DNA of 64,000 nt from JBBIQV01 sp964555285 (GTDB lineage: Bacteria > Nitrospirota > Nitrospiria > Nitrospirales > Nitrospiraceae): contig CAZKRM010000002.1 of NCBI GenBank assembly GCA_964555285.1, forward strand, positions 116,772 through 180,771, read 5' to 3'. Position numbers and translations under genes: made by a program. Shown here piece by piece: positions 53,753 through 62,903 of the stretch; the first letter of the stretch is position 1, and each line of letters begins with the position of its first letter. Below the pieces are notes generated by a model. It had not been told where the DNA came from, did no database searches, and was given only the letters and a program-made list of their open reading frames with translations.

Positions 53753-53868
53753 AAACCAGCCGGTCGTCGAGCAGGGTTGGCTTCAATGATCGGGAATTTC
53801 AACTGCGGCACAAAACGAGTCCACTTTGTGCGGGAACAGCGATGGAGAACGGACCAAGGAGGGCCAAG

Positions 53869-54525
53869 GTGAATCAGAAAGAAACTCGGCAGATTGATGT
53901 GCTGGCCATCGGATTGTTCGGCCTGGCCGTGGGGGCGCTCACGTTAGGCATGGCGCAGATCGGGCGGATTCCGGAATCAGATAAGATCGGGATGCTGGTC
54001 ATAGCGCTGGTGTTCGGCGGAGTCGTTCAGTTGCTGGCAGGGATTACAGATATCCGATACAACGAACAGCTTGGAGGGACCGCGCTCACGATGTACGGAT
54101 TCTTTTGGCTGACCGTATCCACGGCCAAGCTGCTGAGCGAGAGCACATCCTTCCATTTCGACGGAGCCTTATTCATTCCGATTGAGCTCATCTATCTGGT
54201 GTTTTCCGCAGCCATGATTTATTTAACCGCCTACAGATCTGTTGCCTTGAGCCTGTTGCATGTGATCATCACACTGACATTTCTTGCCTCCGTGTTAACC
54301 AAGCTGGGGATGATTTCCTCCGAAACGCTGCCCGGCTTAGGGCACCTGTGCATCGGCCTGCTGGCCTTTTATCATGTCATCGGAAGCTTATCGCTGGCGT
54401 TCACGGGAAAGGCGATCCTTCCGCTCGGCCGACCGGTCTTCAGTCGAGAAGCCGCCGGCGCGGCGAGTCACCATATCGACCTCGCCCCAGTGAGGCGACT
54501 CGAGGCGCCCACCTCCGGCTGTTAG
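53869..54525 (+). CDS. GPR1/FUN34/YaaH (SatP)-like carrier
   Basis: The product has 218 residues. The GTG start at 53869 has AAGGAGGG 7 bases upstream; an ATG at 53842 contains that site inside the frame. Six helices are predicted, with IGLFGLAVGALTLGM, LVFGGVVQLLAGITDIRY and MYGFFWLTVS, matching the acetate/succinate carrier family. The exact NPAPLGL signature is not present, so the substrate is uncertain. The C-terminal 35 residues are polar. Confidence 0.7.
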   Translation: MNQKETRQIDVLAIGLFGLAVGALTLGMAQIGRIPESDKIGMLVIALVFGGVVQLLAGITDIRYNEQLGGTALTMYGFFWLTVSTAKLLSESTSFHFDGALFIPIELIYLVFSAAMIYLTAYRSVALSLLHVIITLTFLASVLTKLGMISSETLPGLGHLCIGLLAFYHVIGSLSLAFTGKAILPLGRPVFSREAAGAASHHIDLAPVRRLEAPTSGC

Positions 54526-54666
54526 CGGGCGGGGATCAAGCGGGCTTGAGAAGCAACCTCCGGCGCATCCAGAACTCAGCTTCAAACCCGCATGATTCAT
54601 GACGGTTCGTCACGAAATCGCGGAGCCGCGTCGAGAGATTGAGCGCAGTGGGCCGCCTATTCCATT

Positions 54667-54695
54667 TTGACAATCCAACGTCTCGACCTTAGGAT
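54667..54695 (+). promoter_or_regulatory. Sigma70-type promoter of the kinase-regulator pair
   Basis: A perfect -35 TTGACA (54667-54672), a 17-base spacer and TAGGAT (54690-54695). It lies 23 bases before the kinase start at 54719. Confidence 0.65.
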
Positions 54696-54718
54696 ACTTT
54701 GAAGACCCTGGAGAACCT

Positions 54719-56650
54719 ATGCGGGAATATCTGACTCGCCTGTTCAACGATCTTCCGATCGGACGGAAGCTGTTGCTGGTTTCCATTATCCCCCTGACTG
54801 CGTTAATCCTGCTCAGTATCGTGACATTCGACAGCGTACAAACGGTCGAGCGGGATGAAGAGCAGCTCAACCGTTTATACCTCACGCAGAAATCGGCCGC
54901 CCAGTACATGCGCCTGATCGTCGATCTCGAAACGAGTTTCCGAGGATATGTGTTGACGCTCCAGAGCCCCTATCTTCGCCCCTTTCGCACGGCGCAAGAA
55001 GGCATTTTTTCCGTGGGAGAGGAACTCACCCGGATGGTCTCCGATGAAATCCCCCACCGCTCGCATTTCCTGGAAGTGCAGGCGCTGGTGAAGCAGCTCA
55101 TCATTGAGAAAGTCGAACTCATCGAAGAGGCAAAGAGAGGGCATCGTGAGAGGGCGCTCCAGTATATTGAAGAAGGACGCGGCCGGACGATCATGGTCAG
55201 GATTCGAGAGTTGATGGTGACGTTCGACCAGCTCGAACAGCAACGAGTGGTGACGCGACTGGGCCAACTGAGTCAAGACCGGACCGCCACACTCATGGTG
55301 ATTTTAGTCGGAGGGATTCTCACCCTGGGGCTCGTGGCCTCCTCGTTATATTTGATCGCCCGCTCGATCGCCGGTCCGTTGGTCGGCTTGGCCAAAGCGG
55401 TCGGATCCTCGCCTGCGGGGTCGCTCTCAGGCATCCCAGTGCTTGAGCGAAAGGATGAGATTGGATATCTGACCAGGGTGATGCGCCGGATGGGCGTTCA
55501 GATTCAGAGTCACCTCGATCAGGTCGAGCATTCGGAAGCAGCCCTCCGAGTGCTCAATGAGAACTTATCCGCGTCGGAATCTAAATACCGAGGATTGGTG
55601 GACAACGCCCCCTTCGGCATTTTTACCACCAAGGGAACGGAAATCACGTTCAGCAACCGCTACAACCAAACCCTCGCCGGGCTTGATCCGGATCACGTCA
55701 CCGATCCTGCTACATTTCGCCAGTGGATTCACCCGGAAGATCAAGAACGTGTGTTGTCCGAGTTTGCTCACGCGGTAGCGAACACCCAACCGTACGAGAC
55801 AGTCTTTCGCTTTCTTCATGTGAATGGCACAGTGCGAAAGGTGCTGAGTCGCCGGATTCCTCTCGGGCACGGGACGACCCACCCGGCGATCTATATCGGA
55901 TTCAATATCGACATCACGGCTCTGGATCAGATGCAGACCCGCCTCAGCCGAGCTGAGCAGCTGGCGACGCTGGGCCAGGTGGCGGCCGGGATTGCCCATG
56001 AAATCAGGAATCCACTGGTGGGGATCGGTTCCAACGCGTTTCTCTTACTGGACGAATTTGACACGTCAGACCCGCGGCATGCCGATTTGGAAATGATTTT
56101 GAAAGAGACCAAACGACTGGATCGCATCGTCAATCAGATCATCGATTATGCCCGCCCACGGGAACTCGTTCCGGTGCTGTGCCCTTTGAGCGATCTTGTT
56201 GACGAAGTCGTCAAGTTACTCGATTCGACCATGACCGCCAAACACCTTGCGGTCACACGTTCCCTCCCTCCCACCCTGACACGGCTCCATGCCGATCGTG
56301 ACCAAGTCAAGCAAGTGCTCTTGAACGTCTTTCAGAATGCGATTGACGCCTCCCATGACGGGACAGCCATTGAAGTGACCGCATTTGAACTCCCTCGCAG
56401 CCAGCATGCAGGCATCGTGGTCAAGGTCACGGATCACGGAGTCGGAATTCCCACTGATGCGTTAGCGCACGTATTCGAGCCGTTTTTCACGAGTGGGAAG
56501 CGGCATGGAACGGGGTTGGGGCTGGCGATCTGCCGTAATATCATCGAGAGTCATGGGGGCGACATCCAGGTCGCCAGCGAGGTCGTGAAAGGGACGAGCG
56601 TCAGAATCTGGCTTCCGCTCCGCCAGGAATTCCAGTTCGTCGAGGGATAA
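54719..56650 (+). CDS. Membrane sensor histidine kinase (NtrB-like output)
   Basis: The product has 643 residues. GGAG lies 7 bases upstream. Helix 1 (about 17-37) and helix 2 (about 193-213) flank a helical periplasmic domain of the CHASE3 or nitrate-sensor type. HAMP (about 214-270), PAS (about 288-400) and HisKA with GIAHEIRNPLVGIG follow. HATPase_c has NVFQNAIDASHDG, DHGVGIP and GTGLGLAICR. It pairs with the sigma54 activator 3 bases downstream. The ligand is unknown. Confidence 0.9.
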   Translation: MREYLTRLFNDLPIGRKLLLVSIIPLTALILLSIVTFDSVQTVERDEEQLNRLYLTQKSAAQYMRLIVDLETSFRGYVLTLQSPYLRPFRTAQEGIFSVGEELTRMVSDEIPHRSHFLEVQALVKQLIIEKVELIEEAKRGHRERALQYIEEGRGRTIMVRIRELMVTFDQLEQQRVVTRLGQLSQDRTATLMVILVGGILTLGLVASSLYLIARSIAGPLVGLAKAVGSSPAGSLSGIPVLERKDEIGYLTRVMRRMGVQIQSHLDQVEHSEAALRVLNENLSASESKYRGLVDNAPFGIFTTKGTEITFSNRYNQTLAGLDPDHVTDPATFRQWIHPEDQERVLSEFAHAVANTQPYETVFRFLHVNGTVRKVLSRRIPLGHGTTHPAIYIGFNIDITALDQMQTRLSRAEQLATLGQVAAGIAHEIRNPLVGIGSNAFLLLDEFDTSDPRHADLEMILKETKRLDRIVNQIIDYARPRELVPVLCPLSDLVDEVVKLLDSTMTAKHLAVTRSLPPTLTRLHADRDQVKQVLLNVFQNAIDASHDGTAIEVTAFELPRSQHAGIVVKVTDHGVGIPTDALAHVFEPFFTSGKRHGTGLGLAICRNIIESHGGDIQVASEVVKGTSVRIWLPLRQEFQFVEG

Positions 56651-56653
56651 CGC

Positions 56654-58042
56654 ATGCAACTGACCATCTTCGTGACCGACGATGAACCGGCCATTCGCAA
56701 CGCGATCATCAAGCGCCTGATTCGAAAGCAACACCGGGTTGTGGGATTTGAGTCGGGCGAGGCATTGCTGGCTGCGCTGCCTCAAGAGATTCCCGATTTG
56801 ATCCTTCTCGACCTCAAGATGCCGGGTCTCAGTGGACTGGATACCCTCAGAAAGCTGCGTCCGCCGACCCCCCACACACTGATCATCTTGCTCACGGCCT
56901 ATGGCACCGTTCAAGACGCGGTCGATGCCATGAAGCTCGGGGCCTATGATTTCCTCATCAAAACCGTCGATCTGGATGCGATGGAGCCGGTGCTCGATCG
57001 TGCAATCGATCTCTTGAGCCTGCGCCGGCGTCTTGCCGTGGAGACCGAACATCTTGACAGCCAATATGCGCTATCCAGCTTGGAAGCACACAGTCCGCCC
57101 ATGCAACAGCTGCTGTCCCAAGTCCGGGATGTGGCCTCGAATCCGAAATCCTCGGTCCTGCTCCTGGGCGAGACGGGAACGGGAAAAGAGCATCTTGCGC
57201 ATGTCCTGCACCACAATGGGGCGCGGGCTTCGGGACCTTTTGTCGGCGTGAACTGTACCGCCCTCCCACGAGAGCTGTTCGAGAGCGAACTGTTTGGTTT
57301 TGAACGAGGGGCCTTCACCGGGGCGGTCCAGCGAAAGATCGGGTTGCTTGAAAAGGCGGAGGGTGGGAGCTTATTCCTCGACGAAATCGGTGACTTGGAT
57401 TTGGCCATGCAGGCCAAGCTGTTACGGGTGATTCAAGAGCGCACCATCCGACGTCTTGGGGGAACCGATGATATCGAGGTGGATTTTCGCCTCATCGCCG
57501 CGACCAATCGTGACCTCAAAAAAGCGGTGGCTGACGGGCGCTTTCGGGAAGATCTCTATTTCCGTTTGAACGTGGTCTCCTTCGAGCTGCCTCCGTTGCG
57601 GACACGTGTAGAAGATATTGCGCCCTTATGTCGAAGGGCGGTCATCCGATACAGCAAGGAATTCGGGAAAGACGTCGTCGATATCGGGCCGGATGCCATG
57701 ACGCTGTTGCGGGAGTATGCGTACCCAGGGAACATTCGTGAGCTGCACAATATCATCGAACGGGCCATGATCTTCTGCCATGGCAAGATGCTGACCGTGG
57801 ACAACCTTCCGGCTGAACTGCGGCGGAGGCCGGAATCAGCGGCGGTGACCGTCCTGGAGGGAGAAGAACGCATGCTCAGGCTCGAATCGAAATTAGGGAA
57901 ACAATCCCTGGCCGATATCGAGCAGGCGATCATTCAGGAAGTGCTGCGGTTGTCGGACTACAATAAAACCACTGCCGCCAGGTATCTCGGCCTCACCCGA
58001 TTTGCGCTGGATCGGCGCCTCAAAAAGATCGCAGAAGAGTAA
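56654..58042 (+). CDS. NtrC-family sigma54-dependent response regulator
   Basis: The product has 462 residues. The receiver has D9-D10, phospho-acceptor D53 in LLDLKMPG, and K in FLIKTVD. The AAA+ domain has Walker A GETGTGKE, the sigma54-contacting GAFTGAV and Walker B LFLDEIGD. The C-terminal Fis-type helix-turn-helix is NKTTAARYLGLTRFALDRRL. It activates sigma54 promoters once phosphorylated. No -24/-12 promoter was found in the window by eye, so targets are unknown. Confidence 0.93.
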   Translation: MQLTIFVTDDEPAIRNAIIKRLIRKQHRVVGFESGEALLAALPQEIPDLILLDLKMPGLSGLDTLRKLRPPTPHTLIILLTAYGTVQDAVDAMKLGAYDFLIKTVDLDAMEPVLDRAIDLLSLRRRLAVETEHLDSQYALSSLEAHSPPMQQLLSQVRDVASNPKSSVLLLGETGTGKEHLAHVLHHNGARASGPFVGVNCTALPRELFESELFGFERGAFTGAVQRKIGLLEKAEGGSLFLDEIGDLDLAMQAKLLRVIQERTIRRLGGTDDIEVDFRLIAATNRDLKKAVADGRFREDLYFRLNVVSFELPPLRTRVEDIAPLCRRAVIRYSKEFGKDVVDIGPDAMTLLREYAYPGNIRELHNIIERAMIFCHGKMLTVDNLPAELRRRPESAAVTVLEGEERMLRLESKLGKQSLADIEQAIIQEVLRLSDYNKTTAARYLGLTRFALDRRLKKIAEE

Positions 58043-58049
58043 CAGGCGC

Positions 58050-58370
58050 TCACGAAGGATTCGGCGACACAAACACCAGCACTTTCAAGCGCTGGTCCGT
58101 ATGATTCTTGACCCCGTGCTCTTCCCCTGCCGGAGCCATCGTCCCTTGCCCCGGTCCCAGCACCTGCTTCTCTGAACCGACCTGAAACGTCCCCTCCCCT
58201 TCGAGCACGAGATAGACCTTATCCTGCTCCCCATGGATATGGCCCTTCTGTTCCTGCCCCGGCTCAAAACAGTAGACATCACAGAAGAACCGTTCCGTCT
58301 GAAACATATTGTTCTTCTTCATCTTCTCCCGGCTGAACTGCTGATGATCTGAAAGAGTAACCACTTTCAT
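58050..58370 (-). CDS. Cupin-domain protein
   Basis: The product has 106 residues in one beta-barrel. Cupin motif 1 is GHIHGEQDKVYLVLEGEG with two histidines and a glutamate-like site, and motif 2 is MAPAGEEHGVKNH. These form a metal site. Substrate unknown. It converges on the regulator gene with a 7-base gap and follows the HdrB-like gene in the same direction. Confidence 0.82.
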   Translation of the reverse strand: MKVVTLSDHQQFSREKMKKNNMFQTERFFCDVYCFEPGQEQKGHIHGEQDKVYLVLEGEGTFQVGSEKQVLGPGQGTMAPAGEEHGVKNHTDQRLKVLVFVSPNPS

Positions 58371-58390
58371 GAAAGTACAACCCTCCTGAT

Positions 58391-59287
58391 CTAAGAATGA
58401 TGAACGGACTGATTAATGCGCTTGACGATCGAATCGACCGGGATCAAATGACGCGCAAGCCCCAACTCCTTGGCGGGAATCCCCATCGCTAGACCAAGGA
58501 GCTGGGGCAAGTGGAGAATGGGAAGATTCAACTGCGTGTTCACCGCCTGGCCCGCTCGATCCTGATAAATATCCAGGCTCATGTGACACAGCGGGCACGG
58601 CGTCACCATACAATCGGCTCCTTGCCCCTTCGCTTCTTTCATATTGGCTCCGGCCATCGCCATCGCCGCGGCTTCCTTTTCGAGAATGATCGGAAACCCG
58701 CAGCACTTGGTGCGCCCGGCATAGGCCACCGCCTCCCCGCCCAACGCACGAATCACCTGCTCAAGAGACGTCGGATTCTCCGGGTCGTCGAACCCGAGAT
58801 CCCAGGATGGCCGAAGAATATAACAGCCGTAGAACGGCGCAATGCGCAGCCCCTGCAAAGATTTCACGACCTGTGAGCCCAGTTGGCGCAGCCCGATCTC
58901 GCGCACAATAATCCAGAGCAAATGTTTAACTTGAATCGTTCCGCGATACGAGATCCCCTCCGGCTCCAATAGGCGGTTGATGCGATCGAGCAATCCCGGC
59001 TCGCACTTCAATCGCTTGTTCGCCGCCGCCATGACGCCCTGGCAGGTCCCGCAGATCGTCATGACATCCAGCCCCAGGCGCTCCGCCTGAGCAAAGGTCC
59101 TTGCGTTCAATGCCAACGCCACGTCCGGCTCCGCCTCCGTCACGACCCCGGCGCCGCAACACGACGACGCCGCCAGCTCAACCACCTCGATGCCGAGCCG
59201 GCCGACGATCGCCATCGTCGATTGATACAACTCCGGCGTCGCGCCTTTCGCCGCACAGCCGGGATATAACGCAAATGTTAACGCCAT
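58391..59287 (-). CDS. CCG-domain (HdrB-like) heterodisulfide reductase subunit B family protein
   Basis: The product has 298 residues. Two CCG domains are visible. The first has SSCCGAG and TICGTCQG; the second has TKCCGFP and TPCPLCHM. Such domains bind a non-cubane [4Fe-4S] cluster or anchor fumarate reductase/succinate dehydrogenase (SdhE/SdhC type). The N-terminus LYPGCAAKGATPELY is typical. No HdrA, HdrC or SdhAB gene lies in the window. A degenerate small frame precedes it. Confidence 0.87.
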   Translation of the reverse strand: MALTFALYPGCAAKGATPELYQSTMAIVGRLGIEVVELAASSCCGAGVVTEAEPDVALALNARTFAQAERLGLDVMTICGTCQGVMAAANKRLKCEPGLLDRINRLLEPEGISYRGTIQVKHLLWIIVREIGLRQLGSQVVKSLQGLRIAPFYGCYILRPSWDLGFDDPENPTSLEQVIRALGGEAVAYAGRTKCCGFPIILEKEAAAMAMAGANMKEAKGQGADCMVTPCPLCHMSLDIYQDRAGQAVNTQLNLPILHLPQLLGLAMGIPAKELGLARHLIPVDSIVKRINQSVHHS

Positions 59288-59306
59288 CGCAGATCCATGG
59301 GGGCTC

Positions 59307-59456
59307 CTACTGCAGCTTAGAGCGCACCCGTTGATACGATTGATTCAACTCTTCCATCGCCTCATGCGCCCCGGCCTTACCGGCTTCTCACCTGCGTCCA
59401 CGCCCGTTGAAATCAGTCCGCCCCAGATAACCGGCAAACCGATAATCCATCGGCAT
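59307..59456 (-). pseudogene. Small gene interrupted by in-frame TGA
   Basis: From ATG 59456 the frame reads MPMDYRFAGYLGRTDFNGR, then RR, an in-frame TGA at 59388-59390, then EAGKAGAHEAMEEL to a stop at 59307, 18 bases before the HdrB-like gene. Composition on both sides of the TGA looks coding. It could be a nonsense-mutated gene, a readthrough product or a sequence error. No selenocysteine hairpin was identified. The remaining 59457-59630 shows nothing. Confidence 0.35.
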
Positions 59457-59630
59457 TTCATAGGCCTATCTCCCTCACTCACCTGAATCGGCGCTCACTC
59501 CCGCCGACAGTATAATCAGGCTCCCGTGAACTTGTCACGCCGGGTGCCTTCTCGCTCAACTTTTCCGAGAAACCGACCGACAAAGACACATCACCAGCTC
59601 GCACCGACGACAACTAACAGGAGCGCCGGA

Positions 59631-60497
59631 ATGCCGATGGCCCCCGATACCCAAATCTCCACCGCCGCCGAGAAGCTGGAACAGGCCCTGGCCCGGAAAC
59701 TCGACAGCGGCGACATCGAACTTCCACTGTTGCCCCAAGTCGCCAGTCAAGTCATGGCTCTGGCCGCCGATGCCACGGCCGATGCGGCCAAGCTGTCATC
59801 GCTGATCCATCAGGATCAAGCCTTGGCCGCCCACGTCCTGCGCATTGCGAATTCTCCGGCCTATATGCCGCGCAGTCCGGTCATCTCGCTCCAGCACGCC
59901 GTTGCCATGCTCGGCATCAATCTGCTTTCGGAAATTGCCTTTACCGCCTCGTTGAAGAACGGCGCTTTCCAGGTTCCAGGACACGAAGACCACATCAAGC
60001 TGCTCTGGCGGCACTCCCTGGCCAGCGGCGCCTTCGGCAAAGAGGTCGCCCGGATGCGACGGGTGAATGTCGAAACCGCGTACCTCTGTGGACTCTTGCA
60101 CGGAATCGGCAAGCCGGTCGTCCTCCGCACCGTCGTCAATCTGGCCAAAGAGCTCAAAGCTCCCGTGGACAAGGCCGAAATGGCCCAACTGCTGGCGGGC
60201 TACCACACCCGCGTCGGCACATTGATGGCCGACAAATGGGGGCTCCCCAAGCAAGTCGCCGAAGCCATCGCCTACTACACTGACTATGACCATGCCGCGT
60301 CCTTCAGACAAGAGTGCCTGCTCACCTGCGCCGCAGACCGCCTGGCCACTCATCTTCTCGCGCCGGACACCCTGTCGGAAGAGGAATTGCGCGAGCACCC
60401 GGTCTTTGCCGATCTCAACCTCTACCCCAGCGATATCGACCAGCTTCTGGCCGGCAAAGACAAGGCCATGTCGATGGTCAATGCGATGAACCTATGA
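59631..60497 (+). CDS. HDOD-domain signalling protein
   Basis: The product has 288 residues. The start at 59631 has AGGAG about 9 bases upstream. The HDOD domain (about 25-220) shows LPLLPQVASQVMALA, IANSPAYMPRSPVISLQHAV and LCGLLHGIGKP, where the metal-binding HD of true phosphohydrolases is lost, as usual for HDOD. It is probably a regulatory protein. Its stop overlaps the next start as ATGA. Confidence 0.85.
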   Translation: MPMAPDTQISTAAEKLEQALARKLDSGDIELPLLPQVASQVMALAADATADAAKLSSLIHQDQALAAHVLRIANSPAYMPRSPVISLQHAVAMLGINLLSEIAFTASLKNGAFQVPGHEDHIKLLWRHSLASGAFGKEVARMRRVNVETAYLCGLLHGIGKPVVLRTVVNLAKELKAPVDKAEMAQLLAGYHTRVGTLMADKWGLPKQVAEAIAYYTDYDHAASFRQECLLTCAADRLATHLLAPDTLSEEELREHPVFADLNLYPSDIDQLLAGKDKAMSMVNAMNL

Positions 60498-61909
60498 GCA
60501 CACCAACGACCTTCGACATTGTCATCATCGGGGCCGGCCCCGCCGGACAGAAAGCCGCCATCCAAGGCGCAAAATGCGGCAAGCGCGTAGCGCTGCTGGA
60601 GCGCGAGCGGGGCATCGGCGGCAGCTGCGTCTACCGCGGCACCATTCCCAGCAAAACCTTGCGTGAGAGCGCCCTGCAGCTCGACCGCCTGCGCCGCGCC
60701 GGCGCGGCCTTCGAATTCAGCCTGAAGCCGGACGCGGAAATCTCGTCGCTGCTCAGCCGCCTGGAGAACGTCGTCCACACTCACGACACCTACATGAGCA
60801 AACAGTTGCGGCGCAACGGCATCTCGCTCTTTCACGGCCGCGCGCGCTTCGTCGATGCTCAAACCGTTGAAATGCAAGCCGTGGACGGAGTTCGCCAGCA
60901 ATTTACCGCCGATCATTTCGTCATCGCCACCGGCTCACGCCCGCGCAACCCGGCTGAGATTCCGGTTGATCACGAACATATTCTCGACAGCGACTCCCTG
61001 TTATCCATGCTGTACCTCCCGCGCTCCCTGGCCATCATCGGAGGCGGCGTCATCGGATGCGAATACGCCTCGATCTTCGCTCTCCTCGGCGTCGAAGTCA
61101 CGCTCATCGACCGGGCACAATCCCCGTTGCAATTCATGGATCCCGAACTCGTCTCGCAATTCGTCGCCGGCTTTGAGCAACACGGCGGACACTATCTTGG
61201 GGGACAATCGATTCAAAGCATCCAATGGAACGGCGCCACCCATGTGGTGACACTGCTCGGCGATGGCCGGATCATCAAGAGCGAGAAAATGCTCGTGGCC
61301 TTGGGGCGGCAGGCCAATATCGAAGATCTCAATTTGAGCGCCGCCGGACTTGAGATGAACGACAAAGGCAGCCTGTCCGTCAATCAGTACTGCCAGACGA
61401 ATGTGCCCCACATCTACGCAGCGGGAGACATGGTCGGCGCCCCGGCCCTCGCGTCGAAAGCGATGGAGCAAGGACGCCGGGCGGTGCGCCACGCCCTCGG
61501 CCTGCCGATCGGCGATGCGGCATCGACTATTCCCCTCGGAGTCTATACGATCCCCGAAATGGCCAGCATCGGTTTGGATGAAAAGATGGCCCGCGAGCGA
61601 TTTTGCAATCCCGTCGTCGGACGCGCCAAATTCGAGGAAGTCGCCCGCGCCCAAATCTCCGGCGCCGGTCATGGGCTCCTGAAAATGATCGCCGATCCCA
61701 ACGGCGAGCGATTGCTGGGTATCCAAGTGGTCGGCGATTCCGCCACAGAACTGGTGCACATCGGCCAGATGGCCCTGCAGCAAGGCGCGTTGGTGGAATC
61801 GTTTATCGACAACGTCTTCAACTTCCCCACCTACGCCGAAGCCTATCGCGTCGCCGCACTGGACATCCTCGGCCAGGTCGCCAAACGCCAGACCGCGGAG
61901 GCGGCGTAG
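60494..61909 (+). CDS. sthA: Soluble pyridine nucleotide transhydrogenase-like flavoprotein
   Basis: The product has 471 residues. The FAD motif is VIIGAGPAGQKAAIQGA, and the NAD(P) motif is IIGGGVIGCEYASIFALLG. The redox site reads GGSCVYRGTIPSK: one cysteine only, as in SthA, not the C-x4-C of dihydrolipoamide dehydrogenase. The dimerisation domain has IPEMASIGLDE and NFPTYAEAYRVAAL. It balances NADH and NADPH. The HDOD gene is translationally coupled upstream and a hairpin follows. Confidence 0.87.
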   Translation: MSTPTTFDIVIIGAGPAGQKAAIQGAKCGKRVALLERERGIGGSCVYRGTIPSKTLRESALQLDRLRRAGAAFEFSLKPDAEISSLLSRLENVVHTHDTYMSKQLRRNGISLFHGRARFVDAQTVEMQAVDGVRQQFTADHFVIATGSRPRNPAEIPVDHEHILDSDSLLSMLYLPRSLAIIGGGVIGCEYASIFALLGVEVTLIDRAQSPLQFMDPELVSQFVAGFEQHGGHYLGGQSIQSIQWNGATHVVTLLGDGRIIKSEKMLVALGRQANIEDLNLSAAGLEMNDKGSLSVNQYCQTNVPHIYAAGDMVGAPALASKAMEQGRRAVRHALGLPIGDAASTIPLGVYTIPEMASIGLDEKMARERFCNPVVGRAKFEEVARAQISGAGHGLLKMIADPNGERLLGIQVVGDSATELVHIGQMALQQGALVESFIDNVFNFPTYAEAYRVAALDILGQVAKRQTAEAA

Positions 61910-61944
61910 AGCCCACTCCCCAACCGGATATCCAACGCGTTCCG

Positions 61945-61971
61945 GCCTCAGCCGGCTTCTCCGGCTGAGGC
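61945..61971. terminator. Hairpin after transhydrogenase gene
   Basis: GCCTCAGCCGG (61945-61955) and CCGGCTGAGGC (61961-61971) form a perfect 11-base stem with a 5-base loop, 35 bases after the stop. There is no T-run, so a Rho-independent role is probable but not certain. Confidence 0.6.
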
Positions 61972-62094
61972 GCCGCCGGCGACGCACAAGAAAAGGCTCC
62001 CGGCACATTCTCTTTTCCCAGGATGTGGAACCCTGCACTCGACATGAGAAGGCCTGCTTTGGTATACATGCCCTATATATCCATGAGGTCTCAG

Positions 62095-62376
62095 ATGGCG
62101 CAAACCAGCATACAAGTCCCTGTGTTAATGAGCCTTGCTCAAAAGCGCCGCCTTGCCCGCAAGGCCAAAGCGGCAAACCTGACGATGGGCGAACTGCTTC
62201 GCCAAGGCGGAGAGCGGTTTTCCCCCGCAGAAGATGACGTCATGCTGGACCAATTCGCCAAACAGGTGACGCGGGCCACTCAACGGGCCATCCAATCCAT
62301 CGATAAGACATTGGCGCTGGTTGCGCAGTCGGAAACCCGCATCCACGCGCTGACGAAATCCCGAAGGAAGCACTGA
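62095..62376 (+). CDS. Small helical protein, first gene of an unknown two-gene module
   Basis: The product has 93 residues. The start at 62095 (MAQTSIQVPV) has GAGGT 6 bases upstream. A short strand, SIQVPVLMSL, precedes KRRLARKAKAANLTMGELLR, which looks like a ribbon-helix-helix arm and helix. The C-terminal half is a long helix (QVTRATQRAIQSIDKTLALV). The partner gene starts 2 bases after its stop. It could be a DNA-binding antitoxin or partition-like protein; unproven. Confidence 0.6.
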   Translation: MAQTSIQVPVLMSLAQKRRLARKAKAANLTMGELLRQGGERFSPAEDDVMLDQFAKQVTRATQRAIQSIDKTLALVAQSETRIHALTKSRRKH

Positions 62377-62378
62377 GC

Positions 62379-62579
62379 ATGGGGCTCACAGAACGGGTCT
62401 GGGATGCGTTTGCCAGAACGATTAAACTGGCAGACAAAGTCGAGCAGCTCACCGCAACCGTCGCCAAACAACAGAACCATATCGAAGATCTCACCGGCCG
62501 TGTCATCCGACTCGAGACCGCTCTTGAAATCGCACTCGGCGGCAGACGAACCAAAAAACTATCCGGACCATCCTCATAG
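62379..62579 (+). CDS. Small coiled-coil protein, partner gene
   Basis: The product has 66 residues. A heptad pattern spans LADKVEQLTATVAKQQ and IEDLTGRVIRLETALEIAL, giving a coiled coil, then a basic tail RRTKKL. It directly follows the RHH-like gene, so the two probably work as a complex. No family recognised. Confidence 0.55.
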   Translation: MGLTERVWDAFARTIKLADKVEQLTATVAKQQNHIEDLTGRVIRLETALEIALGGRRTKKLSGPSS

Positions 62580-62706
62580 CAACGGATTGATCCCTTGTCA
62601 GCGCTCCGTCGTTGCGTGTCCGCGCTCACTTGCCTTTCGCCAATGTATTCTGGCGAGACCGATCCTCTCTGTTCAAACTTGATCCAGAACGCGCTTGCAG
62701 CACACG

Positions 62707-62880
62707 ATGCGGCGGCGGGAGGCGAATGAACCACTGCAGACGGTCGCCGTCCGCTTCGGGATCTCGCCTTCACGGATTTCCACGATCCAACAGGCGATCG
62801 AAGCGGCCCCGCTCACCCCCCCCCAGCAGGCGCGCGTCTTCGCCAAGTGCAAAGTCAAGAACTTGCTGACCCCGTCTTTG
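62707..62880 (+). pseudogene. C-terminal remnant of a transposase-like gene
   Basis: The frame MRRREANEPLQTVAVRFGIS, then PSRISTIQQAIE, is a helix-turn-helix segment that runs into ARVFAKCKVKN. This tail resembles, from memory, the C-terminus of REP-associated tyrosine transposases (RAYT), which usually stop a codon or two after KVK. A 4-base insertion here removes that stop. The catalytic part is missing. Upstream 62580-62706 holds nothing recognised. Confidence 0.4.
62826..62879 (+). repeat. Short direct repeat, copy 1
   Basis: This 54-base stretch recurs at 63787-63836. The first 35 bases are identical and encode ARVFAKCKVK; a small indel follows, then CTGACCCCGTCTTT in both. It flanks the HEPN/MNT pair on its downstream side. 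Confidence 0.75.
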
Positions 62881-62903
62881 CTTGCTCTGGCTGGCCCAGG
62901 TGA

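Noticed and set aside
53285..54718. Sigma54 (-24/-12) promoter for the NtrC-type regulator
   Set aside because: No GG-N10-GC pair with proper flanks was convincing by eye; the kinase promoter itself looks sigma70-type.
61001..62176. 391-codon minus-strand frame
   Set aside because: Antisense to the transhydrogenase-like gene; no domain or start signal.
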